Source: Oscillospiraceae bacterium (GTDB lineage: Bacteria; Bacillota; Clostridia; Oscillospirales; Ruminococcaceae). From it: DNA of 64,000 nt. Each line of letters opens with the position of its first letter. Within the stretch, counting starts at the first letter, position 1. Positions 16,764-25,582 of this stretch are shown piece after piece. The translations under genes and the position numbers were made by a program. The notes below the pieces were generated by a model. It saw only the letters and a program-made list of their open reading frames with translations, did not search any database and had not been told where the DNA came from. Location: assembly GCA_020024215.1 (NCBI GenBank), contig JAHHUC010000002.1, positions 1 through 64,000 of the forward strand, written 5' to 3'.

Positions 16764-18542
16764 ATGCTCTTATCAGCAGAACATATTTCCATCAACTTCG
16801 GTATGCGCCAGCTTTTGGACGATGTCAGCTTCTATCTCAAGGAGGGCGATAAAACAGGCATAATAGGCATAAACGGAACAGGGAAATCCACTTTTTTAAA
16901 GGTGCTTTCCACAGAAATGAATCCGGATGAGGGAAAGGTTAAAAAAAATCCCAACATCAAAATCAGCTATCTTCCCCAAAACCCTGTTATGAAAGAGGAT
17001 GCAACAGTCCTGGAGCAGGTGTTCCTGCATATACCCTCGGAATTTAAGCTTGTCCATGAATATGAGGCAAAATCCATGCTGAATAAGCTTTCCATATTTG
17101 ATTTTGATGAAAAGGTGGGAGAGCTTTCCGGAGGGCAAAGAAAAAGAGTTGCGTTGGCCGGAGCACTTTTAGTTCCTGCCGATGTGCTTATACTGGATGA
17201 GCCCACCAACCATCTGGATGCGGAAATGACCGCCTATTTGGAGGAAAGGCTCAAAAAATTCAAGGGCGGACTTATAATGGTCACACATGACAGATACTTT
17301 CTTGAAAGGGTGGTAAACCACATAACCGAGCTTTCAAGGGGAAAGCTTTATCATTATGAAGCCAACTATTCCAAGTATCTAAAGCTCAAGGAGCAGCGTC
17401 AGGAGATGGCAGAGGCAAGCGAAAGAAAGCGCCAGTCCATTTTAAGGGTTGAACGGGAGTGGATTTTAAGAGGCTGCAAGGCCCGCTCCACAAAATCCAA
17501 GGAGAGGATAGAGAGGTACGAAAATCTTTTGAATCAGGATTCTCCCCAATATGATGACAGTGTGGAAATGACTGTTTCCTATCAAAGGCTGGGAAAAAAG
17601 CTGATTGAGCTTGATAATGTGACCAAATCCTTTGGCGAAAAAACTGTCATAAGGGATTTTTCCTACAATCTTCTTAAAAATGACCGCATAGGAATAGTAG
17701 GTCACAACGGAGCAGGCAAGTCCACACTTTTGAATATCCTTGCAGGAAAATTAAAGCCGGATAAGGGCACTGTGGAAATAGGCTCAACTGTAAAAATAGG
17801 CTATTTCACGCAAGAAGGCAGGGAGCTTGATCTAAACCAAAGGGTATTTGACTTTATACATGACATAGCAGATGAAGTTAAGACAAATGAGGGCACCTTC
17901 TCGGCAAAGCAGATGATGGAAAGATTTATGTTCCCAAAGGAGCTTCATTCTGTTCTTATAGGAAGGCTTTCAGGCGGTGAAAGAAGAAGGCTTTATCTTC
18001 TCTCTGTGCTTATGGATTCTCCGAATGTGCTTTTGTTGGATGAGCCTACCAACGATTTGGACATTACCACGCTCTCTGTTTTGGAGGATTATCTGCAAGG
18101 CTTCCTTGGCCCTGTAATAACCGTTTCCCATGACAGATTTTTCTTAGACAAGCTATCTGAATCCATATTTGAGGTAAAAGGAGACGGCAGAGTTTTAAGA
18201 TATACCGGCAACTGGTCAGATTGGGAAAGCAAGAAAAAGGAGGAGGAATACCCAACAGAAAGGGAGCAGGAAAAAAGCAGTCCGGCTGAAAGAACACACA
18301 CAAGAAAGCTTAAATTCACATTCAAGGAGCAGAAGGAATTTGAGACAATAGACGAGGATATAATGGAGCTGGAGGAAAAAATAAAGGACTGCCAAAATGA
18401 GCAGACAGCCTTTACAAGCGATTATGTAAAGCTTCAGCAGCTTCAGCAGCTTCAGTCGGATTTGGAAAAAGAGCTTAAGGAAAAGACAGAAAGATGGGTT
18501 TATCTCAACGAGCTTAAAGAAAAAATAGATGCGCAGCATTAG
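16764..18542 (+). CDS. ABC-F family ATPase, Uup-like
   Basis: 592 residues without membrane segments. There are two ABC domains: Walker A GINGTGKST near 35 with LSGGQRKR near 120, and GHNGAGKST near 313 with LSGGERRR near 405. A basic linker joins them and a C-terminal coiled coil rich in Gln and Lys (about 500-592) is the mark of the Uup subgroup. ABC-F proteins act on the ribosome or, for Uup, are also linked to DNA branched intermediates. GGGAGGG precedes the ATG. It heads an operon with an rsmH-like gene 21 bases downstream. Confidence 0.9.
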   Translation: MLLSAEHISINFGMRQLLDDVSFYLKEGDKTGIIGINGTGKSTFLKVLSTEMNPDEGKVKKNPNIKISYLPQNPVMKEDATVLEQVFLHIPSEFKLVHEYEAKSMLNKLSIFDFDEKVGELSGGQRKRVALAGALLVPADVLILDEPTNHLDAEMTAYLEERLKKFKGGLIMVTHDRYFLERVVNHITELSRGKLYHYEANYSKYLKLKEQRQEMAEASERKRQSILRVEREWILRGCKARSTKSKERIERYENLLNQDSPQYDDSVEMTVSYQRLGKKLIELDNVTKSFGEKTVIRDFSYNLLKNDRIGIVGHNGAGKSTLLNILAGKLKPDKGTVEIGSTVKIGYFTQEGRELDLNQRVFDFIHDIADEVKTNEGTFSAKQMMERFMFPKELHSVLIGRLSGGERRRLYLLSVLMDSPNVLLLDEPTNDLDITTLSVLEDYLQGFLGPVITVSHDRFFLDKLSESIFEVKGDGRVLRYTGNWSDWESKKKEEEYPTEREQEKSSPAERTHTRKLKFTFKEQKEFETIDEDIMELEEKIKDCQNEQTAFTSDYVKLQQLQQLQSDLEKELKEKTERWVYLNELKEKIDAQH

Positions 18543-18563
18543 ATTCTTTGGAGGAAATGCGTT

Positions 18564-19634
18564 ATGGAAGAAAAAAAGCAAATCAAAGCCAATGAAGAGG
18601 CTGTCCACAAGCGCCGCCCCAGATATAAGGGAACTCACCCGAGAAAATTCAGCGAAAAATACAAGGAATTGAACCCTGAAAAATATGCCGATACAGTGCA
18701 GAAAATAATGGACAAGGGCAATACTCCTGCCGGTATGCACATTTCAATTATGGTGGATGAGATACTTGACTTTTTGGATATAAAGCCGGGACAAAATGGG
18801 CTTGACGCCACACTGGGCTATGGCGGACACACACTTGCAATGCTTAAAAAATTAGAGCACCAAGGGCATATTACAGGGCTTGACATAGACCCCATAGAAT
18901 CAGTCAAAACCCGTGAAAGACTTCTTTCAAAGGGATACGATGAAGAGGATGTAACAGTCAAGCTTATAAACTTTGCCGACATAGACAAGGTGGCAGAGGA
19001 ATTTGGGCTTTTTGACTTTGTTCTGGCAGATTTGGGAGTGTCCTCCATGCAGATAGATGACCCGTCAAGAGGATTTTCCTTTAAGCATGAGGGCCCTTTG
19101 GATTTAAGGCTGGATCCCTCCCACGGAATACCTGCATCAGAAAGGCTTAAAAGGGTGAGATACCAAGAATTTGTAAATATGCTTATAGAAAATTCCGATG
19201 AGCCTTATGCAGACCAGATAGCCCATGAGCTGTTTCACAGAAGAAAGCACCATATTCTCATTGAAACCACCAAGGACCTTTATGATGTAATTGAAACCGC
19301 CCTTTCCTTTCTCCCTGAAAAGAACAGGAAGGATATTGTTAAAAAGTCCTGTCAGAGGACCTTTCAGGCGCTTAGAATAGACATAAACAATGAGTTTGGC
19401 GTGCTGACTGCCTTTTTGCAGAAATTGCCCAAAATTTTAAAGCCCGGCGGACGTGCAGCAATACTGACCTTCCATTCGGGGGAGGACAGGCTGGTTAAAA
19501 AGTCATTTAAAAATCTTCAAAGAGAAGGGGTTTACAAGGAGGTGGCACGAGATGTAATAAGGCCCTCCTACGAAGAATGTAAAAGAAACAGCCGTGCCAC
19601 ATCGACCAAGATGAGATGGGCAATAAAGGCATGA
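18564..19634 (+). CDS. RsmH/MraW-like rRNA cytosine-N4 methyltransferase, variant form
   Basis: 356 residues, about 45 longer than usual RsmH because of a basic N-terminal extension (residues 1-50). Family motifs are present but altered: MVDEILDFL, GLDATLGYGGHT (usually DGTLGGGGH), VLADLGVSSMQID, and ILTFHSGEDRLVK (usually ISFHSLEDR). The enzyme would methylate N4 of C1402 in 16S rRNA, but the changes and the location outside a cell-division cluster suggest a second, divergent paralogue. GGAGG lies nine bases before the ATG. It is co-transcribed with the ABC-F gene. Confidence 0.8.
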   Translation: MEEKKQIKANEEAVHKRRPRYKGTHPRKFSEKYKELNPEKYADTVQKIMDKGNTPAGMHISIMVDEILDFLDIKPGQNGLDATLGYGGHTLAMLKKLEHQGHITGLDIDPIESVKTRERLLSKGYDEEDVTVKLINFADIDKVAEEFGLFDFVLADLGVSSMQIDDPSRGFSFKHEGPLDLRLDPSHGIPASERLKRVRYQEFVNMLIENSDEPYADQIAHELFHRRKHHILIETTKDLYDVIETALSFLPEKNRKDIVKKSCQRTFQALRIDINNEFGVLTAFLQKLPKILKPGGRAAILTFHSGEDRLVKKSFKNLQREGVYKEVARDVIRPSYEECKRNSRATSTKMRWAIKA

Positions 19635-19662
19635 TGCTTGCGTTTTTAAATTGCCGCAACAG

Positions 19663-20145
19663 ATGCCTTCAGCAAAAAAAGGAGTGATTTCAATAGACAG
19701 AAAAGAGACTGTAACCCTCACAAATATGTGTATGATTTATAAGGACGGTCAGGTTCTTGTGCAAAACAAGGTCGGCAGCAGCTATAACGGCATAACCTTT
19801 CCCGGCGGTCATGTGGAAAAGAATGAGGCCTTTGCCGATGCTGTAATACGCGAAATATATGAAGAAACCGGGCTTACCATTCAATATCCCAAGCTGTGCG
19901 GCATTAAGGATTGGACCGAAGCTGACGGCTCCAGATATATAGTTCTGCTTTATAAAACGGATAAATTCTGCGGTCAGCTAAAAGCCTCTCATGAGGGAGA
20001 GGTTTTCTGGGCTGAGTTGGACAAGCTTTCAAAAATGAAGCTTGCCCTTGACATGGAGGATATGCTGAAGGTGTTTTTGGATGACAGCCTCAGTGAATTT
20101 TATTATTATCTCAAGGATGATAAATGGGTTCACGATTTAAAATAG
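19663..20145 (+). CDS. NUDIX hydrolase (8-oxo-dGTP diphosphatase-like)
   Basis: Up to 160 residues with a perfect NUDIX box: G-x5-E-x7-RE-I-x-EE-x-G-L, from GGHVEKNE to EETGL (about residues 46-68). It would hydrolyse a nucleoside diphosphate linked to X. The start is uncertain. The ATG at 19663 has no ribosome-binding site, while AAGGAG at 19679-19684 lies eight bases before an in-frame ATA at 19693, just where the conserved domain (RKETVTLTNM) begins. Either ATA is used as a start or an ATG was mutated there. It follows the rsmH-like gene by 28 bases. Confidence 0.82.
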   Translation: MPSAKKGVISIDRKETVTLTNMCMIYKDGQVLVQNKVGSSYNGITFPGGHVEKNEAFADAVIREIYEETGLTIQYPKLCGIKDWTEADGSRYIVLLYKTDKFCGQLKASHEGEVFWAELDKLSKMKLALDMEDMLKVFLDDSLSEFYYYLKDDKWVHDLK

Positions 20146-20166
20146 AAAAATATTTTAAATTATATG

Positions 20167-20210
20167 AAAAAATCGGAATGTGAAGTATATGCTCACACCC
20201 CGATTTTATT
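20167..20210. terminator. Bidirectional terminator between convergent genes
   Basis: AAAATCGG...CCGATTTT stem strengthened by TGTGA/TCACA inside. A T tract follows on both strands. Confidence 0.6.
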
Positions 20211-20235
20211 TTGCAGCCTTATAAAAATATTTTCT

Positions 20236-20499
20236 TTACTCCTTCTCTTTTTCTATTTTAAAAACATTTATGGTATCCGCATCAGGACAGCAAAATCTGG
20301 CAGTGCCCTCCTCTTCTCCCGGAATAGAGCCGCCATAGCGCAAAATATCAACATAAGGAAATGCCACATGCATTGCCATAGGGCACAAGTTTCCCCTCTC
20401 CTTGTCAAAATCGAAGCTGTCGCCTATTTTATGACCTCTGTGACACGGCTTGCTGCCCAGCCTGTCCACCAGCGTGATTTTTATTTTGGGACGCGCCAT
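20236..20499 (-). CDS. Small protein resembling the TIGR04076 family
   Basis: 87 residues, with KIKITLVDRLGS at the start, GHKIGDSFDFD, then LCPMAMHVAFPYVDILRYGG, a pattern I associate with the TIGR04076 small-protein family. It has four cysteines, two in CCPDADT near the C-terminus. No function is known. The ATG directly follows the TAG of the pyridoxal kinase gene, so translation is coupled and a functional link is possible. Confidence 0.65.
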   Translation of the reverse strand: MARPKIKITLVDRLGSKPCHRGHKIGDSFDFDKERGNLCPMAMHVAFPYVDILRYGGSIPGEEEGTARFCCPDADTINVFKIEKEKE

Positions 20500-21312
20500 C
20501 TAAAATTCCCCCAAATAGCTTTCAATGTCAATTCCTCTTAGCTTATCCTCATTGGAAAGGCTTTTTTCTATCAAAAGCCTCACCAGCCTCACCGCCCCTT
20601 CAACCGATTTTTCCATACTTTTTCCGTTCATAACAGCACCCAGCATCAAAGATGAAAAAATATCTCCTGTTCCGGGGAACCTTACGGGAATGTTGTCAAA
20701 GGGCACAGAGAAAAATCTCTTTTCCTTGTCATCATAGCAGCAAACCTTATGCACATTCTGCGATATGCAGCTTGTTATTGCAACAGATTTTGCACCAAGC
20801 CCTCTTAAATCGCATATTAGCCTTTCTATATGCTCATCAGTGGGATTTTCCTCATATTCATGCCCTGTCAGAAAAACAGCCTCTGTATAATTCGGCACAG
20901 CATAATCACAGCAGCTGATAAGCTTTTTCATGCTTTGAACAGTCTCTGCACCCATTTTAGGATAGAAGCTTCCGTCATCTCCCATGATAGGGTCACAGAG
21001 TATTACTGTTCCCTTTTTTGACTGACGTGAGCAGTATTCACTTATAAGCTCTGACTGCTGATTGTTTACAATAAAGCCGGTGGCAATCGCATCAAAGGAA
21101 AAGCCCAGCTCCTCCCATATTTTAAGAGAACTTTTCATATAATCGGTGGTATCCAAAATTTCAAATTTTCCATAATCCAATGTGTTGGACACTAAGGCGG
21201 TCGGAAGATTGTGAACATTTACACCCATTTTTGACATGACAGGTATCATCACACTTAAAGCAACCTTGCCATAGCCTGCCAAATCGTTTATAAGCAAAGC
21301 TTGTTTATTCAA
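20500..21312 (-). CDS. Pyridoxal/pyridoxamine kinase (PdxK/PdxY-like), first paralogue
   Basis: About 270 residues of the ribokinase-like fold. Visible are NDLAGYGKVALSV at the start (vitamin binding), LPTALVSN near 40, DPIMGDDG near 105, and the anion-hole motif FPGTGDIFSS near 220 that holds the catalytic Asp. It phosphorylates B6 vitamers to pyridoxal phosphate for enzymes such as NifS and GlgP. I chose the TTG at 21312 because GGGGGG lies eight bases before it and the family start (NKQALLINDLAG) aligns there. Confidence 0.85.
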   Translation of the reverse strand: MNKQALLINDLAGYGKVALSVMIPVMSKMGVNVHNLPTALVSNTLDYGKFEILDTTDYMKSSLKIWEELGFSFDAIATGFIVNNQQSELISEYCSRQSKKGTVILCDPIMGDDGSFYPKMGAETVQSMKKLISCCDYAVPNYTEAVFLTGHEYEENPTDEHIERLICDLRGLGAKSVAITSCISQNVHKVCCYDDKEKRFFSVPFDNIPVRFPGTGDIFSSLMLGAVMNGKSMEKSVEGAVRLVRLLIEKSLSNEDKLRGIDIESYLGEF

Positions 21313-21498
21313 AGAAGATTCCCCCCATAAAATTTTAAGCTTTTTTAATTGTAGCACAAATTTTTAATTTATAAAAGCCATAACAGAAGGATTTGCCTTA
21401 ACCATACAGGCAATGCTTTAGGTTTAAGCGCCCCAAAAGCCTTATAAAGCCCCTTAAAAGGCTGTTCTGACATGAAATTTTTAAATTTGCTCTTATGA

Positions 21499-21527
21499 TT
21501 GAATCCCGCCTTAATTTGTGCTAACAT
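21499..21527 (+). promoter_or_regulatory. Candidate sigma-A promoter of pepF
   Basis: TTGAAT, 17-base spacer, TAACAT, about 35 bases before the start codon. Confidence 0.5.
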
Positions 21528-21570
21528 AAATTGAAAGCATACAAAATTCATCAAGAAAGGGTTTGATAAT

Positions 21571-23373
21571 ATGGAAGGCATTAAAAAAATTCCTGCCAGA
21601 AATGAAGTGGCAGAGGAATACACATGGGCAATAGAGGATATGTATGAAAATAAGTCGCTCTGGGAGAAGGACATTCAAAGGGCAAAAGATACAGCCGATA
21701 AATGCGCTTCATTCAAAGGCCGTTTAGATGAAAATGCAAAAAATCTGCTTGAATTTTTACATCTTACAGAGGATTTGATGCTTATTCTGGACGATGTTTC
21801 CGGCTATGCTTCAAGGATAAAGGATGTGGATACATCCGATCCAGAGGGGCAGAGCATGGAATCGTCAGCATTGAGCCTTTTGGTTGAGTGCGACGGAAAG
21901 GTTTCCTTTTCTTCCCCTGAAATTTTGGCAATTTCTGATGAAACATTGGAAAAATTCTACAATGAACAGCCTGATTTGGAATCCTTCAGAAGATATCTGA
22001 CAGATTTAAGAAGAAGCCGTGAGCATATTCTCTCACCGGAAATAGAAAAGGTTCTCGCCGATGCAGGAGAAATGGCACAGACTGCCCAGCAGAGCTATTC
22101 AATGCTCAATAATGCAGACCTTAAATTCCCGAATGCTGTGGATTCTTTGGGAAATGAGCACGAATTGACACACGGCAGCTTTATTCCGCTTATGCAGTCA
22201 GAGGACAGAAATCTTAGAAAATCTGCATTCAAAGCCCTTTATTCCACATATGAAAGCACCATCAATACATCTGCCTCACTTTTGGCAGGTCAGATAAACA
22301 GCCTGCGCTTTTTCGCCAAAACAAGAAAATATAACTCAACCCTGGAAGCTTCCTTAGATGCCACAAATGTGCCTGTTTCGGTGTATAAAAATCTCATAGA
22401 GGCGGTTCATAAGGATATTTCCTATCTTCACCGCTATATGAAGCTGAGAAAGAAGCTTTTAAATTTAGACGAGCTTCATATGTATGACCTTTACACCCCC
22501 ATTGTGGACAATGCCAACGAAAAAATCCCCTTTTCAAAGGCAAGGGAAAATGTTATAGAGGCAGCTGAGGTTTTCAACGAGGAATATTCCTCTGTGCTGA
22601 AGAAGGCCTTTGACAACCGCTGGATAGATATTTATGAAAACAAGGGCAAGAGAAGCGGCGCATATTCCGCAGGTCAAACAGTTCATCCCTTTGTGCTTTT
22701 AAATTACAAGGAAACTTTGGATTCCCAGTTCACACTCTGCCATGAGATGGGCCATGCAATGCACTCTTACCTTTCAACAAAAAATCAAAGGCCTATTGAC
22801 AGGCACTATGTAATTTTTGTGGCAGAGGTGGCCTCCACCTGCAATGAAGCCATCTTGATGAGAAGCCTTTTGGCTAAGACCAAGGACAAAAAGACAAGGG
22901 CTTATCTTTTGAACTATTTCCTTGAGCAGTTTAGAAATACACTTTACCGCCAGACAATGTTTGCAGAATTTGAGCTTAAAATAAATGAATTATCCGAAAG
23001 AGGAGAAAGCCTGACCGCCTCTAAATTAAATGAAATTTATCTTGAGCTCAACCGCTTCTACTACGGAAATGATGTGGTTGCCGATGAGGAGATTGCCATG
23101 GAATGGGCAAGGATTCCCCACTTTTACTACGACTATTATGTTTTCCAATATTCCACCGGATTTTCTGCTGCAATAGCCCTTTCTGAAAAGATTTTAACAG
23201 GGGAGAAAAAGGATGTTGAAAACTATCTCAACTTCCTTTCCGGGGGCTGCTCTAAGGACCCAATCTCACTTTTAAAGGGTGCCGGAGTTGATATGACCAC
23301 ACCGGAGCCTGTTCACAATGCATTGAAGCTTTTCAACTCACTTCTTGATGAGATGGAAGAGCTTACAAAATAA
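21571..23373 (+). CDS. pepF: Oligoendopeptidase F (M3B zinc metallopeptidase)
   Basis: 600 residues, the usual length for PepF. The zinc site HEMGHAMHS is near residue 390, with the third ligand in the downstream EVASTCNEA segment. Cytoplasmic enzyme that cuts peptides of about 7-17 residues. AAAGGG precedes the ATG. Monocistronic: its own promoter in front, strong terminator behind. Confidence 0.95.
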   Translation: MEGIKKIPARNEVAEEYTWAIEDMYENKSLWEKDIQRAKDTADKCASFKGRLDENAKNLLEFLHLTEDLMLILDDVSGYASRIKDVDTSDPEGQSMESSALSLLVECDGKVSFSSPEILAISDETLEKFYNEQPDLESFRRYLTDLRRSREHILSPEIEKVLADAGEMAQTAQQSYSMLNNADLKFPNAVDSLGNEHELTHGSFIPLMQSEDRNLRKSAFKALYSTYESTINTSASLLAGQINSLRFFAKTRKYNSTLEASLDATNVPVSVYKNLIEAVHKDISYLHRYMKLRKKLLNLDELHMYDLYTPIVDNANEKIPFSKARENVIEAAEVFNEEYSSVLKKAFDNRWIDIYENKGKRSGAYSAGQTVHPFVLLNYKETLDSQFTLCHEMGHAMHSYLSTKNQRPIDRHYVIFVAEVASTCNEAILMRSLLAKTKDKKTRAYLLNYFLEQFRNTLYRQTMFAEFELKINELSERGESLTASKLNEIYLELNRFYYGNDVVADEEIAMEWARIPHFYYDYYVFQYSTGFSAAIALSEKILTGEKKDVENYLNFLSGGCSKDPISLLKGAGVDMTTPEPVHNALKLFNSLLDEMEELTK

Positions 23374-23379
23374 TTTTTT

Positions 23380-23428
23380 GCTGCACAGATTCTTTTTATC
23401 AGGCTTCTGTGCAGCCTTTTTATTTTTT
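23380..23428 (+). terminator. Intrinsic terminator after pepF
   Basis: GCTGCACAG/CTGTGCAGC stem followed by TTTTTATTTTTT. Confidence 0.7.
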
Positions 23429-23451
23429 AGAAAGAATTGCGCAGGCTTTCA

Positions 23452-23480
23452 TTGTAAAAAAGCCCATATGGTGGTAATAT
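23452..23480 (+). promoter_or_regulatory. Candidate sigma-A promoter of the radical SAM gene
   Basis: TTGTAA, 17-base spacer, TAATAT, about 55 bases before the TTG start. Confidence 0.6.
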
Positions 23481-23534
23481 AGTCTGTGACTTAGATTTGT
23501 GTCCTTTAAAATACTTTTTATTGGAGGAATTGAA

Positions 23535-24461
23535 TTGACCAATCCAAAATATGTCTTTGGACCTGTGCCGTCAAGAAGGCTGGGACGCTCCTTGGGCATA
23601 AGCCCCATACCTAAAAAAACCTGCAACTATTCCTGCATTTACTGCCAGCTGGGAAGAACCGACAAAATGACCAACGAGAGAAGGGAATTTTTCCCATTGG
23701 AGGATATTTTGGCTGAGGCTGAACAATATCTTAAAAACAGCAGCCTTTATGATGTCATCTCCATTGTGGGAGAGGGAGAGCCTACCCTCTATTCAAATTT
23801 GGGAAAGCTTATTGAGGGCATTAAAAAGCTTACCGACAAGCCGGTTGCCGTAATAACCAACGGTGCGCTTTTATATGATGAAAATGTGCGCCATGAGCTT
23901 TCCTCTGCCGATATAGTCCTTCCCTCTATGGACAGCTTTGATGAGGAAAGCTTCAGAAAAACCGACCGCCCCATAGGAACACTTCACTTTTCTGAGGTCT
24001 TTGAGGGATTAAAGAAATTCACACACCAATTCGAGGGAAAAATCTTCATGGAAATAATGCTCATGGACGGCATAAACGATGACAGGGCATCAATAGAGAA
24101 ATTTAAGGAGGCTTTATCCCATCTTAAATATGACCGCGTTTATATAAACACGCCTGTAAGACCTCCTGCTGAGGAAAGGGCAAAAATTTCCTCAAAGCAG
24201 GCCATAGAGGCTGCTGTAAACTCCTTAGGCGGAATTTCCATAGATTCTCTGACCACAGGCTCCTTTTTCAGCGAGATAGAGGATGATTATGACGCCATAC
24301 TCAGCATCATAGGCCGCCACCCTATGAATCAACATGAGATAAAAGGATTTTTAGAATCAAGGAAAAATGCTTCACCTGAAAAAATTTTAGAAAGGCTGCA
24401 TCAGGATGAGAGGATAGAACCTGAGGAATACAAGGGCTATATAACCTTCAGACTTAAATAG
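23535..24461 (+). CDS. Radical SAM protein (COG0731-like Fe-S oxidoreductase)
   Basis: 308 residues. The [4Fe-4S] motif CNYSCIYC (Cys-x3-Cys-x2-Cys) is at about 27-34, after the conserved start YVFGPVPSRRLGRSLG. GEGEPTL near 85 binds S-adenosylmethionine. The C-terminal 70 residues look like a small winged-helix domain (HPMNQHEIKGFLESRK). The reaction is unknown. GGAGG lies seven bases before the TTG chosen as start; an earlier ATG at 23499 has no such site. A pyridoxal-kinase gene follows after 13 bases, suggesting an operon. Confidence 0.85.
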   Translation: MTNPKYVFGPVPSRRLGRSLGISPIPKKTCNYSCIYCQLGRTDKMTNERREFFPLEDILAEAEQYLKNSSLYDVISIVGEGEPTLYSNLGKLIEGIKKLTDKPVAVITNGALLYDENVRHELSSADIVLPSMDSFDEESFRKTDRPIGTLHFSEVFEGLKKFTHQFEGKIFMEIMLMDGINDDRASIEKFKEALSHLKYDRVYINTPVRPPAEERAKISSKQAIEAAVNSLGGISIDSLTTGSFFSEIEDDYDAILSIIGRHPMNQHEIKGFLESRKNASPEKILERLHQDERIEPEEYKGYITFRLK

Positions 24462-24474
24462 TGAGGAAAAAAAT

Positions 24475-25350
24475 ATGTACGGAACAATAAAAAAAGTAGC
24501 TGCCATACATGACCTTTCAGGCTTTGGCAGAGCATCCCTAACAGCTATTATCCCCACGCTTTCATCTATGGGTATTCAGGTCTGCCCCCTGCCCACCGCA
24601 ATTTTATCCAACCACACAGGCGGCTTTTCCAATTACAGCTATGTGGATTTAACCGATTCTATGGAGGAATATATAAATATGTGGAAGCAGCTAAAGCTGG
24701 AATTTGACTGTATATATTCCGGCTTTTTAGGCTCTACAAGACAGATAAACATAGTCTCAGATTTTATAGACCACTTTGGAAAAAATGATAATCTGGTGGT
24801 GGTTGATCCTGTCATGGGGGATAATGGGCAGCTTTATTCCTCATACAGCCCGGATATAATACCGCAGATGAGAAAGCTGGTGGCAAAGGCTGACCTTATC
24901 ACGCCCAATTTTACCGAGGCTGCCTTTCTTTTAGGAAAGGACAAATGCCCCGAAAGCATAGATTCTCAGGAAATAAAGGCATGGCTCAGAGAGCTTTCTG
25001 ACATGGGGCCTGACATTGTGGTTATAACAAGTGTGCCGGATAAGGATATAAGGGATAACACACTGGTTGCTGCCTTTGACAAGATAAACGGAATATTCTG
25101 GAAGGTAGGCTGCAAATACATCCCTGCTGCCTATCCCGGAACAGGCGACACCTTTGCCAGCGTTCTCATAGGAAGCCTTTTGCAGGGCGACAGCCTGCCT
25201 GTATCACTTGACAGGGCTGTGCAGTTTATCTCCCAATGCATAAAGGCAAGCTATGGCTTCAACTACCCCAAGAGAAACGGCGTGCTTTTGGAGAAGGAGC
25301 TGGGAATTCTGAATATGCCTGTGCTTATAAGCGGATATGAAATGCTTTGA
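24475..25350 (+). CDS. Pyridoxal/pyridoxamine kinase (PdxK/PdxY-like), second paralogue
   Basis: 291 residues, same fold and motifs as the first copy: IHDLSGFGRASLTA, LPTAILSN, DPVMGDNGQ and YPGTGDTFAS with the catalytic Asp. It is only 3.2 kb from the other copy, which is on the opposite strand. The two differ over most of their length, so this is not a recent duplication. It is paired with the radical SAM gene rather than the small TIGR04076-like gene. Confidence 0.85.
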   Translation: MYGTIKKVAAIHDLSGFGRASLTAIIPTLSSMGIQVCPLPTAILSNHTGGFSNYSYVDLTDSMEEYINMWKQLKLEFDCIYSGFLGSTRQINIVSDFIDHFGKNDNLVVVDPVMGDNGQLYSSYSPDIIPQMRKLVAKADLITPNFTEAAFLLGKDKCPESIDSQEIKAWLRELSDMGPDIVVITSVPDKDIRDNTLVAAFDKINGIFWKVGCKYIPAAYPGTGDTFASVLIGSLLQGDSLPVSLDRAVQFISQCIKASYGFNYPKRNGVLLEKELGILNMPVLISGYEML

Positions 25351-25380
25351 AATTTTTAAAGAAACGCACTTTAAAGCCGA

Positions 25381-25425
25381 AAAAAGGTGCTTCACCACAA
25401 AATTTGATGGTGAAGCACCTTTTTC
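25381..25425. terminator. Strong bidirectional terminator
   Basis: Perfect 11-bp stem GGTGCTTCACC/GGTGAAGCACC with A tract before and T tract after. It can end both the kinase transcript and the glycogen operon running the other way. Confidence 0.8.
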
Positions 25426-25582
25426 TTGTTGTGCTTTTTTAATAGCTTAAATACTCTTTCTGCTTTTTTAAAAATAAGCACCCACAATCTGTTATGCTTA
25501 AATCTCTTATCAAGCTTAAACCGGATAAATCGGTCAGCCCTTTTAACAGAAAGCTGCCGCTTTAAGGCCGTTTGCTGCCATT

